38,227 nt of DNA from Dehalococcoidia bacterium (lineage in GTDB: Bacteria; Chloroflexota; Dehalococcoidia; Dehalococcoidales; UBA1222), in contig WQXK01000003.1 in assembly GCA_009784845.1 (NCBI GenBank), positions 1 through 38,227 of the forward strand, in the 5' to 3' direction. Every line of letters begins with the position of its first letter. Position 1 is the first letter of the stretch. Both the position numbers and the translations under genes were made by a program. Below are positions 1 to 8,741 of the stretch, piece by piece. The notes under the pieces were generated by a model. The model was given only the letters and a program-made list of their open reading frames with translations. It searched no databases and was not told where the DNA came from.

Positions 1-182
<182 letters not shown>

Positions 183-192
183 ATGCGCCCAC

Positions 193-198
193 ATTATA
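193..198 (-). promoter_or_regulatory. -10 element of the tRNA-Ala promoter
   Basis: A perfect TATAAT on the minus strand lies 11 bp upstream of the tRNA 5' end. No good -35 hexamer is seen at 16-18 bp spacing. The position fits transcription starting a few bases before the mature tRNA. Confidence 0.5.
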
Positions 199-247
199 GC
201 AGGCTGGCGCAAAAAGCAGAAATCCGCGGATGTCTCATGCGCCGCCA

Positions 248-315
248 TGAGCATGCCGAAAACGCAGCATGCTCACATATGACAGCCGCGCCTAAGCCGA
301 TAGTTTCACGGCTTA
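248..315. other. Two hairpins between herA and tRNA-Ala
   Basis: The gap 183-355 holds two perfect inverted repeats: TGAGCATGC (248-256) with GCATGCTCA (267-275), and TAAGCCG (293-299) with CGGCTTA (309-315). Both lie 3' of the minus-strand herA gene and could end or protect that transcript, but neither is followed by a clear T-run on the minus strand. No gene is seen in this gap. Confidence 0.35.
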
Positions 316-355
316 CCGATGGCTTGCCCTAAAATTTCCGCACTTCACTCCCGCG

Positions 356-1963
356 CTATCGCCACAAATTATTAATATCCTCTTCTATTTCCTTTGGATT
401 GGGCTGCTCGGTTGAGATTTCTTTATAGAAACCCTCCGTGCCGTATTCGCGCGGGCAGAAGGCAACCGGCATGGGCACGGCATGCCCGAAAATTAGCGCC
501 TGTTGCTTGGCAGCCAGTCTGGCAAGCACGCCTCTAAGTCCGCTTTTACCGGACGTGCCGGCAAGCACGCTGTCAATGTCGCGTTCGTTATCCAGCAGGC
601 AGGTGATTTTGGTGCCTAGCTGGCTCATGACCTCGGTATCAATTCCTGATGGTCTTTGGTCTATGACCAGCAACGTGCAGTTATACTTGCGCATTTCGCG
701 GGCGATGGTGCCGAAGATGGTTTGGGATGCCACCTCAGCGTTGAGGAACTTGTGCGCCTCCTCAATGGTGATGACCAGCGGTTTGGGTGCGGCGCTACCG
801 TCGGCAATGGACCTTTCTGTGCGCTCGCGGTACTTGTCATATATGCGCCGCGTCAGCAAATTGGCAACCAGTATATATGCCGCAATATCGGTAAATCGTC
901 CGAATTCCAGCACCACATGGGTTCCGTTTTCCAGCCGGGTCAGTATTTGGGATACGGCTTGCTGCTCCACGTGCGGCTGTGTGAATGTCAGCCTCGTCAG
1001 GGATGTAATCCCGCGCTTAAGTGACTGGAAACTTCCTTCGTGGATATTCAGCGCATTCAGTACTTTGGCGCTGTCCTCGCCGTCCAGATTCAGGGTTTTA
1101 TTTATCCAGTCCTTGCCGAAATGCTTGCGCAGTGAATAAGACGCATCAACCGCAAGGTCTGTAAGATTGAGCGTCTGGCGCAGCAGTGAAATATCCTCGG
1201 GTTCAATCTCGTCGTATCCAATTTTAGCCACGAAATCGGGCGTTACCATGCGCTGCCTGGCGTTTTCCTCATCCAGTGTGAAAATAGCCACCTTTGAGCC
1301 GAAAAGCTGTTTGAGAGCTTTTACGTCGCGCCCTTTTTCGTTGCGGTGTTTCCATCCGTACTCTGAGTGCATATCGAAGACAAGATTTACGGCGGCGCTT
1401 TTTTGCAAAATACCGATCAGCAGCATGCGCGTGAGGAATGTTTTACCCGTGCCGCTCTTGCCGAAAATACCGTTGGAACGCTTTACCATCTCCGGCAAAT
1501 TAAGGCATAGCTTGGTTTCCATATCCAGCGGGTTGCCGATCCAGAACTTTTTGTCATCTTCCTTGCCGAAAACAAGTTCAATATCCGCATCAGAGGAAAG
1601 CCCCACCGGAGAAAAGTGGCTTGGGATGGTCTTGACTGGCTGCGGTTCATTTACATCCGGCTGTGCGGCATCTCCTATAAGCAGATACGGTGTTACAGTC
1701 AGCATGCCGTAGGCTGAGGTGCCCGAAAGTACCTCGGCGCTGAAGTCGTCATCGGCTGACGGCGGGAAAAAGGTCATATGCTGGTCGCTGGCATCCAGCT
1801 TTACATCTGTAATCATACCCAGAAAGCGGTGCTTCTGCCCCTCAATAGTAACGTAGTGCCCAACAACCACATCTTCAACTGACGTATGCACGTCCATGCG
1901 TACGGCGACGCCGTCGCTCAGTGAGCCGGAAACCACAATGCCCAGTCTGCTCTCTCTATTCAT
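356..1963 (-). CDS. herA: HerA-like hexameric DNA translocase ATPase
   Basis: This 535-residue protein belongs to the FtsK/HerA ATPase superfamily, whose members pump double-stranded DNA and cooperate with NurA nuclease in end processing. The N-terminal ~100 residues look like a HAS-barrel. Walker A is GKSGTGKT (168-175). A Walker B-type strand ending in EEAH lies at about 396-403, and a conserved DQRPSGID segment at 435-442 fits the sensor/arginine-finger region. The ATG overlaps the stop of the preceding gene (ATGA), so translation is probably coupled. It is the last gene of the nurA operon. Length and motif order are normal for the family. Because nurA lies in the same operon, HerA is favoured over other DUF87 ATPases. 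Confidence 0.88.
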   Translation of the reverse strand: MNRESRLGIVVSGSLSDGVAVRMDVHTSVEDVVVGHYVTIEGQKHRFLGMITDVKLDASDQHMTFFPPSADDDFSAEVLSGTSAYGMLTVTPYLLIGDAAQPDVNEPQPVKTIPSHFSPVGLSSDADIELVFGKEDDKKFWIGNPLDMETKLCLNLPEMVKRSNGIFGKSGTGKTFLTRMLLIGILQKSAAVNLVFDMHSEYGWKHRNEKGRDVKALKQLFGSKVAIFTLDEENARQRMVTPDFVAKIGYDEIEPEDISLLRQTLNLTDLAVDASYSLRKHFGKDWINKTLNLDGEDSAKVLNALNIHEGSFQSLKRGITSLTRLTFTQPHVEQQAVSQILTRLENGTHVVLEFGRFTDIAAYILVANLLTRRIYDKYRERTERSIADGSAAPKPLVITIEEAHKFLNAEVASQTIFGTIAREMRKYNCTLLVIDQRPSGIDTEVMSQLGTKITCLLDNERDIDSVLAGTSGKSGLRGVLARLAAKQQALIFGHAVPMPVAFCPREYGTEGFYKEISTEQPNPKEIEEDINNLWR

Positions 1964-2559
1964 GGTCTTATCCTTTCCAGTATGGCCTTTAATCTGGCAT
2001 AGTCCTGCCCAAGCAGTGCCGCCAGTTCCTTGCCCGCATTTACCAAAAACGTGCGCGGGTCCTCCTGTGAGGCGCTCATCAGGCGCAGCACGGCGGCAAT
2101 CAACTCATCCGACGGCGTTTCCGCCTTGGCGTTGACCAGCAGCGTCAAAAATGTGTAAGAGCGGCTGAAGCCGGCAATTTCCTCGCTGCTGCATTCGTAA
2201 ACAAAGCCGTGCAAACGCGCCGGACGCGGCGGCAGGTATTGATTCACTCGCCCGTCTCTCTTATGCCCTACCACCAGCGCGGCGAACTCGCTGCGCAGCA
2301 GCTTGGCAAGCTGCGGATTTGCCTTGAAAACGGCCTCCTCTGACGGCTCATCCTTGCCGCGCGCTATGGGCTTGCGCCCGGGTTCTATTCCCTCGGTGAA
2401 TGCCTGATATACCACGGCATAAAGTTCGTTGTCGCCCTCGTTTGTTTTAACCAGTGTCCCAAGAGGCGGCAGGGAGTACAACTCATAACACTGGGCACAA
2501 AATGTTGTGCTGGATGCCTGAATAACCTCTCCTAAACGCGTCTGTGATAATTCTTGCAT
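1960..2559 (-). CDS. Unknown protein encoded between nurA and herA, possible HAS-barrel
   Basis: The frame is open further upstream (to 2652), but that would overlap nurA by 62 bp. The ATG at 2559 is preceded by GGAGG with six-base spacing and is preferred, giving 199 residues. I do not recognise a named family. Residues ~8-65 (GEV...F...PPLGTLV...YAVVYQ) have the alternating glycine and strand pattern of HAS-barrel or OB-like domains, as in the HerA N-terminus. There is a CxxC at 21-24. The C-terminal ~90 residues look helical. The start lies 31 bp after the nurA stop, and the stop overlaps the herA ATG by 4 bp. It is probably a third component of the HerA-NurA machine; this is inferred from position and tight coupling only. 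Confidence 0.7.
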   Translation of the reverse strand: MQELSQTRLGEVIQASSTTFCAQCYELYSLPPLGTLVKTNEGDNELYAVVYQAFTEGIEPGRKPIARGKDEPSEEAVFKANPQLAKLLRSEFAALVVGHKRDGRVNQYLPPRPARLHGFVYECSSEEIAGFSRSYTFLTLLVNAKAETPSDELIAAVLRLMSASQEDPRTFLVNAGKELAALLGQDYARLKAILERIRP

Positions 2560-2590
2560 GTCTTGCCTCCATTCTGCTTTGCAGGTGAGA

Positions 2591-3796
2591 TCAAAGCCAC
2601 TTTGTTTTTTTACGGCTGCTTTTTGCCGATGATGCGGAACTAATATGCTCATCGGCCAGCCACGTTGCCAGCAGTTGCTGGAAATTCTCCCTGTCGGAGG
2701 CGCTCACCACGGCCTGCTCGTGCGCCTCAGACAGTGCCACGGGATAACCGTTGCCGCGTTGGCATTGGTCGAAAATCAAAGCGTGAGTCAGATCAAGTTT
2801 ATGTTTGTCACGTGCAATCCACTGCGGGATTTCCACGCGTGCGATTTCATCCTCAAGTTTGAGATAAAAGAAATGCACGGCGTGTCCGGCGTATTTTTCC
2901 CTGACGATTTTAGCCTGACTGATAAAAAGGGCCGAACGCTCTCCCGTGCCAAGCAACTCAAAGAATAATTCCTGATCCTGCACGCCGGAAAGAACGTCAC
3001 AGGGGCGCTGCCCGACGGGTTTGTATCCGCAGTGTCTGGAGCAGTCAGCCGTATCGTTCGGGCATATGAGCAGTCGCAGCGTATTGGCCACATTTACCGA
3101 GCGCGGAAAGCTGATATAGCTTGCAAGCGACAGTGGTTGTTTTTGTGCCAGTGCCTGCATTTCATCGAGATATTTCATAAAGCCGTTGTCCAGCAGTTCG
3201 GTTACCACGAAATCGGGGAATTCTTTGCTGGATAGCTGCCACATAATCAGAGAGCCGTCGATGACCGCCAGCGCCGGCTGCCCCGGCGGCAGTTCGGTTG
3301 CCATTTCCTTTAAGTGGCGGCATTCATCCACCGAACGCTTGAGATTTAGCAGGGGTCCTTCAACCATCTGCACCTGATGACCGGATGAAATAACCGTATC
3401 GTTGTCGCCTGCATACAACAGTGGCAAACTCTCCAGCTGGGCTTCGGTCTTTTGTCCGTAATCTAGCCTCACCTGCCCTATATTAATCAGGTAACAGCGC
3501 GTTGACTGGTGCCGGTCGACGTCAATCTGTGAGCCGTCCGTTGCAATGATGCTGAAATCCTCCGGAATGGCAATTGGCGGCACATGTGTGTAAAGAGGCT
3601 CTACCGGTCCCGTCAAAAGAAATGGGGAGGTATTCAGGCTTTGGGCGACCTTATCCTTTAGATTGGTAAATTCTGGCTCATTGAGCGCAAGCAGGCTACG
3701 GGCTTTTTCCAGTCGGGCGCCTTTGTCGTGACCGCCGACTTTAAGCCGCTCCACTATGTTTTGCATTTGTGCGGCAACATAATTTAGGTTCAGCAT
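2591..3796 (-). CDS. nurA: NurA-family nuclease
   Basis: NurA is a Mn2+-dependent nuclease with an RNase H-like fold that works with the HerA translocase to resect DNA ends. The 401-residue protein has the family's first catalytic motif, ATDGSQID (D87 in DGS), after a helical N-terminal region. A second acidic motif, AVIDGSL, lies at about 177-183. The C-terminal FDQCQRGNGYPVALSEAH segment fits the last conserved block. The tail is basic and serine-rich (SSAKSSRKKTK). It is the first gene of a three-gene minus-strand operon. The ATG at 3796 has only a weak AAAGAGA upstream. Confidence 0.85.
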   Translation of the reverse strand: MLNLNYVAAQMQNIVERLKVGGHDKGARLEKARSLLALNEPEFTNLKDKVAQSLNTSPFLLTGPVEPLYTHVPPIAIPEDFSIIATDGSQIDVDRHQSTRCYLINIGQVRLDYGQKTEAQLESLPLLYAGDNDTVISSGHQVQMVEGPLLNLKRSVDECRHLKEMATELPPGQPALAVIDGSLIMWQLSSKEFPDFVVTELLDNGFMKYLDEMQALAQKQPLSLASYISFPRSVNVANTLRLLICPNDTADCSRHCGYKPVGQRPCDVLSGVQDQELFFELLGTGERSALFISQAKIVREKYAGHAVHFFYLKLEDEIARVEIPQWIARDKHKLDLTHALIFDQCQRGNGYPVALSEAHEQAVVSASDRENFQQLLATWLADEHISSASSAKSSRKKTKWL

Positions 3797-3819
3797 GTTT
3801 TGTCTCTTTGGCTTGCCTT

Positions 3820-3825
3820 AGTATA
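3820..3825 (-). promoter_or_regulatory. Putative -10 of the nurA operon
   Basis: TATACT on the minus strand lies 23 bp upstream of the nurA ATG. The -35 region (around 3843-3849) is weak. No other promoter-like element is seen between the terminator at 3886 and the start codon. Confidence 0.4.
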
Positions 3826-3885
3826 GTCGAAAAACCGCTGCAGGTCTAAAATGGGTATTTTACTCATGACTCTGCTCTAAAACGG

Positions 3886-3911
3886 AAAAGGGCGACTTGC
3901 GCCGCCCTTTT
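3886..3911 (-). terminator. Intrinsic terminator downstream of the CCA-type gene
   Basis: A perfect 9-bp stem, AAAAGGGCG (3886-3894) with CGCCCTTTT (3903-3911), has its T-run in the 3' arm when read on the minus strand, followed by CCGTTTT. It lies about 170 bp past the stop of the minus-strand gene at 4081 and isolates it from nurA. The rest of 3912-4080 shows nothing recognisable. Confidence 0.65.
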
Positions 3912-4080
3912 CAAAAACTAAAACTCGCACTTAACGGTAGCGAAACACCTTTATACTATTATACCCCTATAACGCACCATATCAACTATTTTTCATCCTT
4001 TGTTTTATGCCTAATTCTCCTACAATCACTTTACGCCAAGCCAAAAAAGATACTTGTCAAAATTGAACTGACCGTTGTTA

Positions 4081-5604
4081 TCAAGAGGCACCTGCTTCGG
4101 AAGAAAGAGTACTTTCTTCCAGCAGTTTTTTTATGTAGTCCAGCCCCTGCTGGCGCGTGCTAATCTCACCGGCTGCCTGTGCCTCACGCAATTCTTCCAA
4201 AAGTTGCCCAAGCTGCTTTCCCGGCTTTAGCCCGAACTCACTTTGAAGTTCGTTTCCGTCCAGCAACAGCGGCATTTTATCCGGCGGCGTGCCTTTTTCG
4301 TACTCATCAATTATCTGGCGAACTATGCCCGCATGCCAGCCCCAGTCAGCACTCTCGAGGTTTGGTCCGCGGGTTGCCAGATGGTCGGCTAGGCTGAAGT
4401 AAAGTGTGGCTATTCCGGCATCTTCCAGATCGCGACAGAATCGGTAAACGGCGCGTTTGGAAGGAGTCCCCCCTGGCTCTGCTAGCTGCACAGGGTGCAG
4501 GTGGTGGCGCACGATGGTTTCAATGAATTTAATTTCGCTGTGGCTAAATCGCAGTCTCTCCAGTATGGCGGCGGCGATGGGTGCGCCCTGTTGTGCGTGT
4601 CTGTAAAAACGTATCCTGCCGGCATCATTGATTATCTTGGTTGTCGGCTTGGCGATATCGTGCAGCAATGCAGCCAGCTTGGTCAGCACGAGGCGTGTTG
4701 CCGGCGGGCTCACAATTGTATCAAAGTAGGATTTGACGCTGTCTTCCCAAGGGACGTCTGCCAGCACGTCTGCGCTGTAAAACTCCCAGCCAGCGCGGCG
4801 GCACAGGAAATCAAATGCGTCAATGGAGCGCGCGGAGTGGTGGAACACGTCCCATGTATGCTCCGTTGATTGCTCCATATGGAGTGTTGGGGCAAGTCTG
4901 GGTATTATGGCGGCGAGTATGCCTAAATGGTGCATTAAAACCACGGAATTGTAGGTGTCGGTCAGTGCAAATAGCCGCAGCAATTCCTCACGTACCCGCT
5001 CGGGTGAGGCAGTGCTTATTAGGGCATGCTCGCGCTGCATCAGGGCGCTTGTCTGCTCGTCTATGGTGAAATTAAGTTCGCTGCTTAGGCGCACGCCGCG
5101 CAGCAGGCGTATGGGGTCGTCGCGGAAAGCTTGTTCTGATGCGGCGCGTATGGTTTTATTTTGCAGGTCTTGCATCCCGTTGCATACGTCCAGTATGGTG
5201 GCATTTATTGAGCTTTCCTGCAGCTGCATCTGCGCCATATTTATAGCCAGCGCATTTATGCTGAAATCCCGCCGCAGTAGGTCTTGCTCAAGCGTTCCCT
5301 GCAGCGTGACAATATCTATTTGCCATGTGTCATCATCGCGCGGCAGCAGCCGTGCAACGCCGAACGTATCGTCCAAGACGACATAATGCGCATTGAATTT
5401 GTCTGCCAGTCGCTTCCCTATGACCAGCGCATTGCCGTCAACTGCAATATCTATGTCTGCCCTGTCATGCCCTGCAACCAGATTTCGTACGATACTTCCC
5501 ACGATGTACGCCTCAGAAGACTCCTCCCGCAGCAATGCTTGCAGGCGAGCCAGTATGACGGCGGTATCGCGCTTTAAGGCGGTGTTAATCGGATAGATTT
5601 TCAC
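4081..5604 (-). CDS. cca: tRNA nucleotidyltransferase (CCA-adding) / poly(A) polymerase family with HD domain
   Basis: This 507-residue class II polymerase-beta-type nucleotidyltransferase probably adds or repairs the tRNA 3' CCA. The head domain shows GSIVRN (36-41) and DIDIAVDG (50-57, catalytic aspartates D50 and D52). RRDFSINALA lies at 111-120, and DDPIRLLRGVR (162-172) is the RNA- and primer-binding helix. An HD phosphohydrolase motif, LLHDIAKP, is at 313-320. The frame begins with GTG at 5604. There is no Shine-Dalgarno; a TTGCCA-N17-TATTCT promoter would start transcription at this codon. The one tRNA in the window already encodes CCA, so repair is likely part of its job. Poly(A) polymerase is the main alternative. 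Confidence 0.85.
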   Translation of the reverse strand: MKIYPINTALKRDTAVILARLQALLREESSEAYIVGSIVRNLVAGHDRADIDIAVDGNALVIGKRLADKFNAHYVVLDDTFGVARLLPRDDDTWQIDIVTLQGTLEQDLLRRDFSINALAINMAQMQLQESSINATILDVCNGMQDLQNKTIRAASEQAFRDDPIRLLRGVRLSSELNFTIDEQTSALMQREHALISTASPERVREELLRLFALTDTYNSVVLMHHLGILAAIIPRLAPTLHMEQSTEHTWDVFHHSARSIDAFDFLCRRAGWEFYSADVLADVPWEDSVKSYFDTIVSPPATRLVLTKLAALLHDIAKPTTKIINDAGRIRFYRHAQQGAPIAAAILERLRFSHSEIKFIETIVRHHLHPVQLAEPGGTPSKRAVYRFCRDLEDAGIATLYFSLADHLATRGPNLESADWGWHAGIVRQIIDEYEKGTPPDKMPLLLDGNELQSEFGLKPGKQLGQLLEELREAQAAGEISTRQQGLDYIKKLLEESTLSSEAGAS

Positions 5605-5610
5605 GTTTTC

Positions 5611-5639
5611 AGAATAGACGAAACAGAAAGGCTTGGCAA
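5611..5639 (-). promoter_or_regulatory. Promoter of the CCA-type gene, leaderless configuration
   Basis: On the minus strand, TTGCCA (5639-5634), a 17-bp spacer and TATTCT (5616-5611) form a good sigma-70-type promoter. Seven bases past the -10 is position 5604, the G of the GTG start codon. The promoter is divergent from, and close to, the padR promoter. Confidence 0.55.
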
Positions 5640-5652
5640 GGGAGAAGGGTTT

Positions 5653-5681
5653 TTGACAAGAATATCGCGATATGTTACGAT
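5653..5681 (+). promoter_or_regulatory. padR promoter
   Basis: TTGACA (5653-5658), a 17-bp spacer and TACGAT (5676-5681) precede the PadR gene. The predicted start is near 5688, giving a ~26-nt leader that contains the AGGAGG ribosome site (5699-5704). Confidence 0.65.
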
Positions 5682-5690
5682 ATATCGTAA
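5662..5690. promoter_or_regulatory. Palindromic operator pair at the padR promoter
   Basis: Two perfect palindromes lie side by side: ATATCGCGATAT (5662-5673) in the spacer, and TTACGATATATCGTAA (5675-5690) over the -10 and start. PadR regulators commonly bind such AT-rich dyads and repress themselves. The site also lies between the divergent CCA-type gene and padR, so it could affect both. Confidence 0.65.
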
Positions 5691-5713
5691 TAAATAAAAG
5701 GAGGAAGAAAAAT

Positions 5714-6208
5714 ATGTTTGGTACACGTTTGTATCACCCGCGACACGGGCGCTCAGTGGAGAAAGGGGCGCTAAAATACATCATTTTGGACTTGCTGAAT
5801 GAAAAGCCAAGCCATGGCTATGAAATCATGCGTGCAATGGAGACAAGGTTTCATGGGCTGTATTCCCCCAGTGCCGGCAGCGTATATCCTACGCTTAACC
5901 TGTTGGAGGAAATGGGTTATGTGACGGCAAGTGAGCGTGATGGCAAAAAGGTTTATACCCTGACGGACGATGGGCGTAAATACCTAAGTGAGGAAAGTTC
6001 GCATATTGACGGCATAAAAGGGCGCATGTTCGGCTCCTGCGGTGCGCATTGCGGCGAGGATTTCCGCGCTACTATGCGCGAGATGCGCGAAGCGGGCATA
6101 CTTCTTCGCAAGAATGCCCGGGAGATTACCCCTGAGCAGTGGCAGCGCATACGTGAAAGTATGAATCGTACGTACCGCGAGGTCGTCGAAATTGTCGGAA
6201 GCGAGTAG
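5714..6208 (+). CDS. PadR-family transcriptional regulator
   Basis: This 164-residue winged-helix regulator has the PadR signature: LKYIILDLLNEKPSHGYEIM for the first helices, SAGSVYPTLNLLEEMGYV for the recognition helix, and a wing with DGKKVYTLTDDGRKYL. The C-terminal part is a predicted dimerisation helix. Between them sits a CGAHCGEDF segment whose two cysteines and histidine could sense redox state or metal; this is a guess. The ATG at 5714 is chosen because AGGAGG sits nine bases upstream; the frame extends 14 codons further, but into the operator. No transporter or efflux gene is adjacent, so the regulated target other than itself is unknown. Confidence 0.9.
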   Translation: MFGTRLYHPRHGRSVEKGALKYIILDLLNEKPSHGYEIMRAMETRFHGLYSPSAGSVYPTLNLLEEMGYVTASERDGKKVYTLTDDGRKYLSEESSHIDGIKGRMFGSCGAHCGEDFRATMREMREAGILLRKNAREITPEQWQRIRESMNRTYREVVEIVGSE

Positions 6209-6223
6209 GAGGGTTCGTCTTGT

Positions 6224-6263
6224 CAAACAAGCCGGCACAACCATAGTCATGCCGGCTTGTTTG
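6224..6263. terminator. Bidirectional terminator between padR and priA
   Basis: A perfect 14-bp stem, CAAACAAGCCGGCA (6224-6237) with TGCCGGCTTGTTTG (6250-6263), lies between the convergent padR and priA genes. It probably ends both transcripts. The pyrimidine-rich 3' arm is only moderately T-rich in either direction. Confidence 0.75.
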
Positions 6264-6271
6264 CATAATCA

Positions 6272-8692
6272 TCAGTTCAGACCCAGCGGGTCAACGTCTA
6301 CGGACCAGCCTGCCGGCAGTTCGCCTTTTTCCAGCAATCTGGCGGGCTGGTTTCCGCGCAGTGTCATCTGATAGCGGTAGCGCCCGCGCAGTCGCGCTAT
6401 AAATGCCGGTGCCGGACCGCTTATTTGCACGTCTACAATTCCGGCGTAAGACATCAGTGCCGTCAGTTGCCGTTTGAGTCGTTCCGCCTCGTTCTGTGCC
6501 GCTTTTTCATTTGTGTGCACATAAGTTAAGCGCACCATCTTTGAAAAAGGCGGGGCGTTCAGGTTTTGGCGCTGCTTTATTTCCTGCTTGTAGAAAGAGG
6601 TGTAGCTTTGCTGCAGCACCGCCTGTACGGCGTAGTGTTCGGGTGAGTACGTTTGAATGATGACTTTTCCGGCTTTTTCACCGCGTCCGGCGCGACCTGC
6701 AACCTGTGTCAGCAGCTGAAACGCGCGTTCGCCGGCACGGAAGTCCGGCAGATTAATTGACGTATCGGCGCTGATTACGCCAACCAGTGTAACATGCGGC
6801 AGATCGAGCCCCTTGGCTACCATTTGCGTGCCGATCAGGATATCGACCTGTCGTGTTTTCATCTTGTGCATGAGCATCTCATGCGCATGGCGGCTGCGTG
6901 TAACGTCGCTGTCCCAGCGTAGCAATCGCGCCTGAGGAAATTCTCTGGATGTCTCCTCCTCCAGTTTTTGCGTGCCTATACCCACAAATTTTATGCGCCG
7001 GCTGTGGCAACGCGGGCAAATAGTCGGCACCGCCGTGTGATAATTGCAGTGATGACAGATCAAAGACTCCTCTGCCGAGTGATAACTCATGGGCACCTGA
7101 CACCTGCGGCACTGCACTACAAAACTGCAGGTGTGGCATTGCACGAATGAGGCGCTGCCGCGGCGGTTGAAGAATAAGATTACCTGTTCCCGGCGCGCCA
7201 GTGCCTCTGTTATGCCTTCATGCAGACTGCGGCTGAAAATGCTGAGGTTGCCCCCTTTTAGTTCTTCGCGCAGATCCACCAGTTCGATGGATAGCGCAGT
7301 CGCGTCGCCTTTGAGTTTGATGCGCTGCGGTAACTTGAGCAGGGTATGGCTTCCGTTTTGGGTATTGTAGTAGGTTTCCACGTCGGGTGTGGCGCTGCCC
7401 AGCACCATGGTGGCACCTGTGAGTTCGGCAAGTTTTATGGCAACGTTGCGTGTATGATAGTAAGGTAGCTGCTCCTGCTGCTTATATGTCCACTCATGCT
7501 CTTCGTCAATGACGATTAGCCCCAGTTGCGGCTGCGGGGCGAATATGGCGCTTCTGGCACCGACGACGACGTCAAAATCGCCGCGACTGATGCTATGCCA
7601 CTGGTCAAACTGCTCCCCCAGCGACAGATGGCTGTGCAGTACCGCAACATGATGCGGAAAACGTGCGGCGAAGCGCTCGATGGTTTGCGGAGTGAGGGCA
7701 ATTTCCGGCACCAATACCAAGCCTTTCTTGCCCAGCTTGACTGCCTGAGCAAGTGCCTGCAGATAGACCTCGGTTTTGCCGCTGCCGGTCACTCCGTTCA
7801 GCACGAATACGCCTGCGCGTCCTGACTGCAGTCCTGCGCAAATGGCCGTCAGCGCTGCCTGCTGTGCTTCGTTAAGGGTTAACGCCTTATCGCATCGCAC
7901 ATGCGTATAGTCGATCGGCTCACGTTCAACGCTGATTTTTTCCGGGCTCGCCAGGTTCTGCATGGTCAACTGCTTTATTAAGGCGCGTGAAAAGCCTGCC
8001 TCCAAAACGTTCGACAGCGGCACCGCAGCGCTTTGCTGCTTTAGATAATTGATTAGTTCGGCTTGTTTTACAGCTCTGCGCTTTTGCAACTGCGCAATGA
8101 CGATACCAATGTCAGCTTGCTCATTCAGCCTGAGATAATTTTCAAGCCGTGGTTTGATTTTCTCTTTTTGCATCCTGTAATACCGCTGTGCCAAGCCGCG
8201 CTCAACCAGCTGCCCGACAGCTTTCTGCGATGCTTTTTTGCCCAGGGTTTTTTCCAGTTGCTTGAGGCTTATTTCGGGGGTTTGCCGGAGTAGCTTTAGC
8301 GTTTGACGTGCTCTCTCGCTTAATGCGACGTCATCCGGCAAAACCTTGTCTGTGGCGCTGAGGAAAGTGAGCGGCTGGCGCTCAAATCCCGGCGGCAAAA
8401 AGCAGGACAGGGCGGAAAAAAGGGGGCAAAGATAATAGCTGCTGATCCACTGCGCCAGCTTTAGGCTGGCAGGGGGGATGACGGGTGTATTTTCAATAAT
8501 GCCGTCAATGGGGCGCACCGCTTGCACTGCGGGGAACTGACTAATTGATACAACAATGCCCTGAAGCGTGTAGTTGCCGAAAGGAACCCAGACGGCTTGT
8601 CCGGGACAGATGTCCAGTTCGGGTGGAATTGAATAGCTGAATAACTGCCGCCTGCCAGCAGGAGAGTTAACACTGACCTCGGCGTATGACAA
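6272..8692 (-). CDS. priA: Primosomal protein N' (replication restart helicase PriA)
   Basis: PriA recognises stalled forks and reloads the replisome. The 806-residue protein has the family layout: an N-terminal 3' DNA-binding domain (YSIPPEL, VWVPFG), a winged helix, then a superfamily 2 helicase. Walker A GVTGSGKT is at 300-307 and DEEHE at 396-400, followed by WTYKQQEQLPYYHTRNVA. Eight cysteines in four pairs (519/522, 528/531, 546/549, 559/562) form the two zinc sites inserted in the helicase. Translation starts at a TTG, supported by GAGGAG eight bases upstream; no in-frame ATG is near. The start lies 49 bp after the rplS stop, so the two are probably co-transcribed. Confidence 0.95.
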   Translation of the reverse strand: MSYAEVSVNSPAGRRQLFSYSIPPELDICPGQAVWVPFGNYTLQGIVVSISQFPAVQAVRPIDGIIENTPVIPPASLKLAQWISSYYLCPLFSALSCFLPPGFERQPLTFLSATDKVLPDDVALSERARQTLKLLRQTPEISLKQLEKTLGKKASQKAVGQLVERGLAQRYYRMQKEKIKPRLENYLRLNEQADIGIVIAQLQKRRAVKQAELINYLKQQSAAVPLSNVLEAGFSRALIKQLTMQNLASPEKISVEREPIDYTHVRCDKALTLNEAQQAALTAICAGLQSGRAGVFVLNGVTGSGKTEVYLQALAQAVKLGKKGLVLVPEIALTPQTIERFAARFPHHVAVLHSHLSLGEQFDQWHSISRGDFDVVVGARSAIFAPQPQLGLIVIDEEHEWTYKQQEQLPYYHTRNVAIKLAELTGATMVLGSATPDVETYYNTQNGSHTLLKLPQRIKLKGDATALSIELVDLREELKGGNLSIFSRSLHEGITEALARREQVILFFNRRGSASFVQCHTCSFVVQCRRCQVPMSYHSAEESLICHHCNYHTAVPTICPRCHSRRIKFVGIGTQKLEEETSREFPQARLLRWDSDVTRSRHAHEMLMHKMKTRQVDILIGTQMVAKGLDLPHVTLVGVISADTSINLPDFRAGERAFQLLTQVAGRAGRGEKAGKVIIQTYSPEHYAVQAVLQQSYTSFYKQEIKQRQNLNAPPFSKMVRLTYVHTNEKAAQNEAERLKRQLTALMSYAGIVDVQISGPAPAFIARLRGRYRYQMTLRGNQPARLLEKGELPAGWSVDVDPLGLN

Positions 8693-8741
8693 AGTTACTA
8701 CTCCTCATACTCCAACAAGCGTTGAGCCAATAGCTTGCAGA

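Noticed and set aside
438..1139. Long plus-strand open frame antisense to herA
   Set aside because: It lies wholly opposite a gene with clear ATPase motifs, has low-complexity Ser/Leu-rich composition and no ribosome site.
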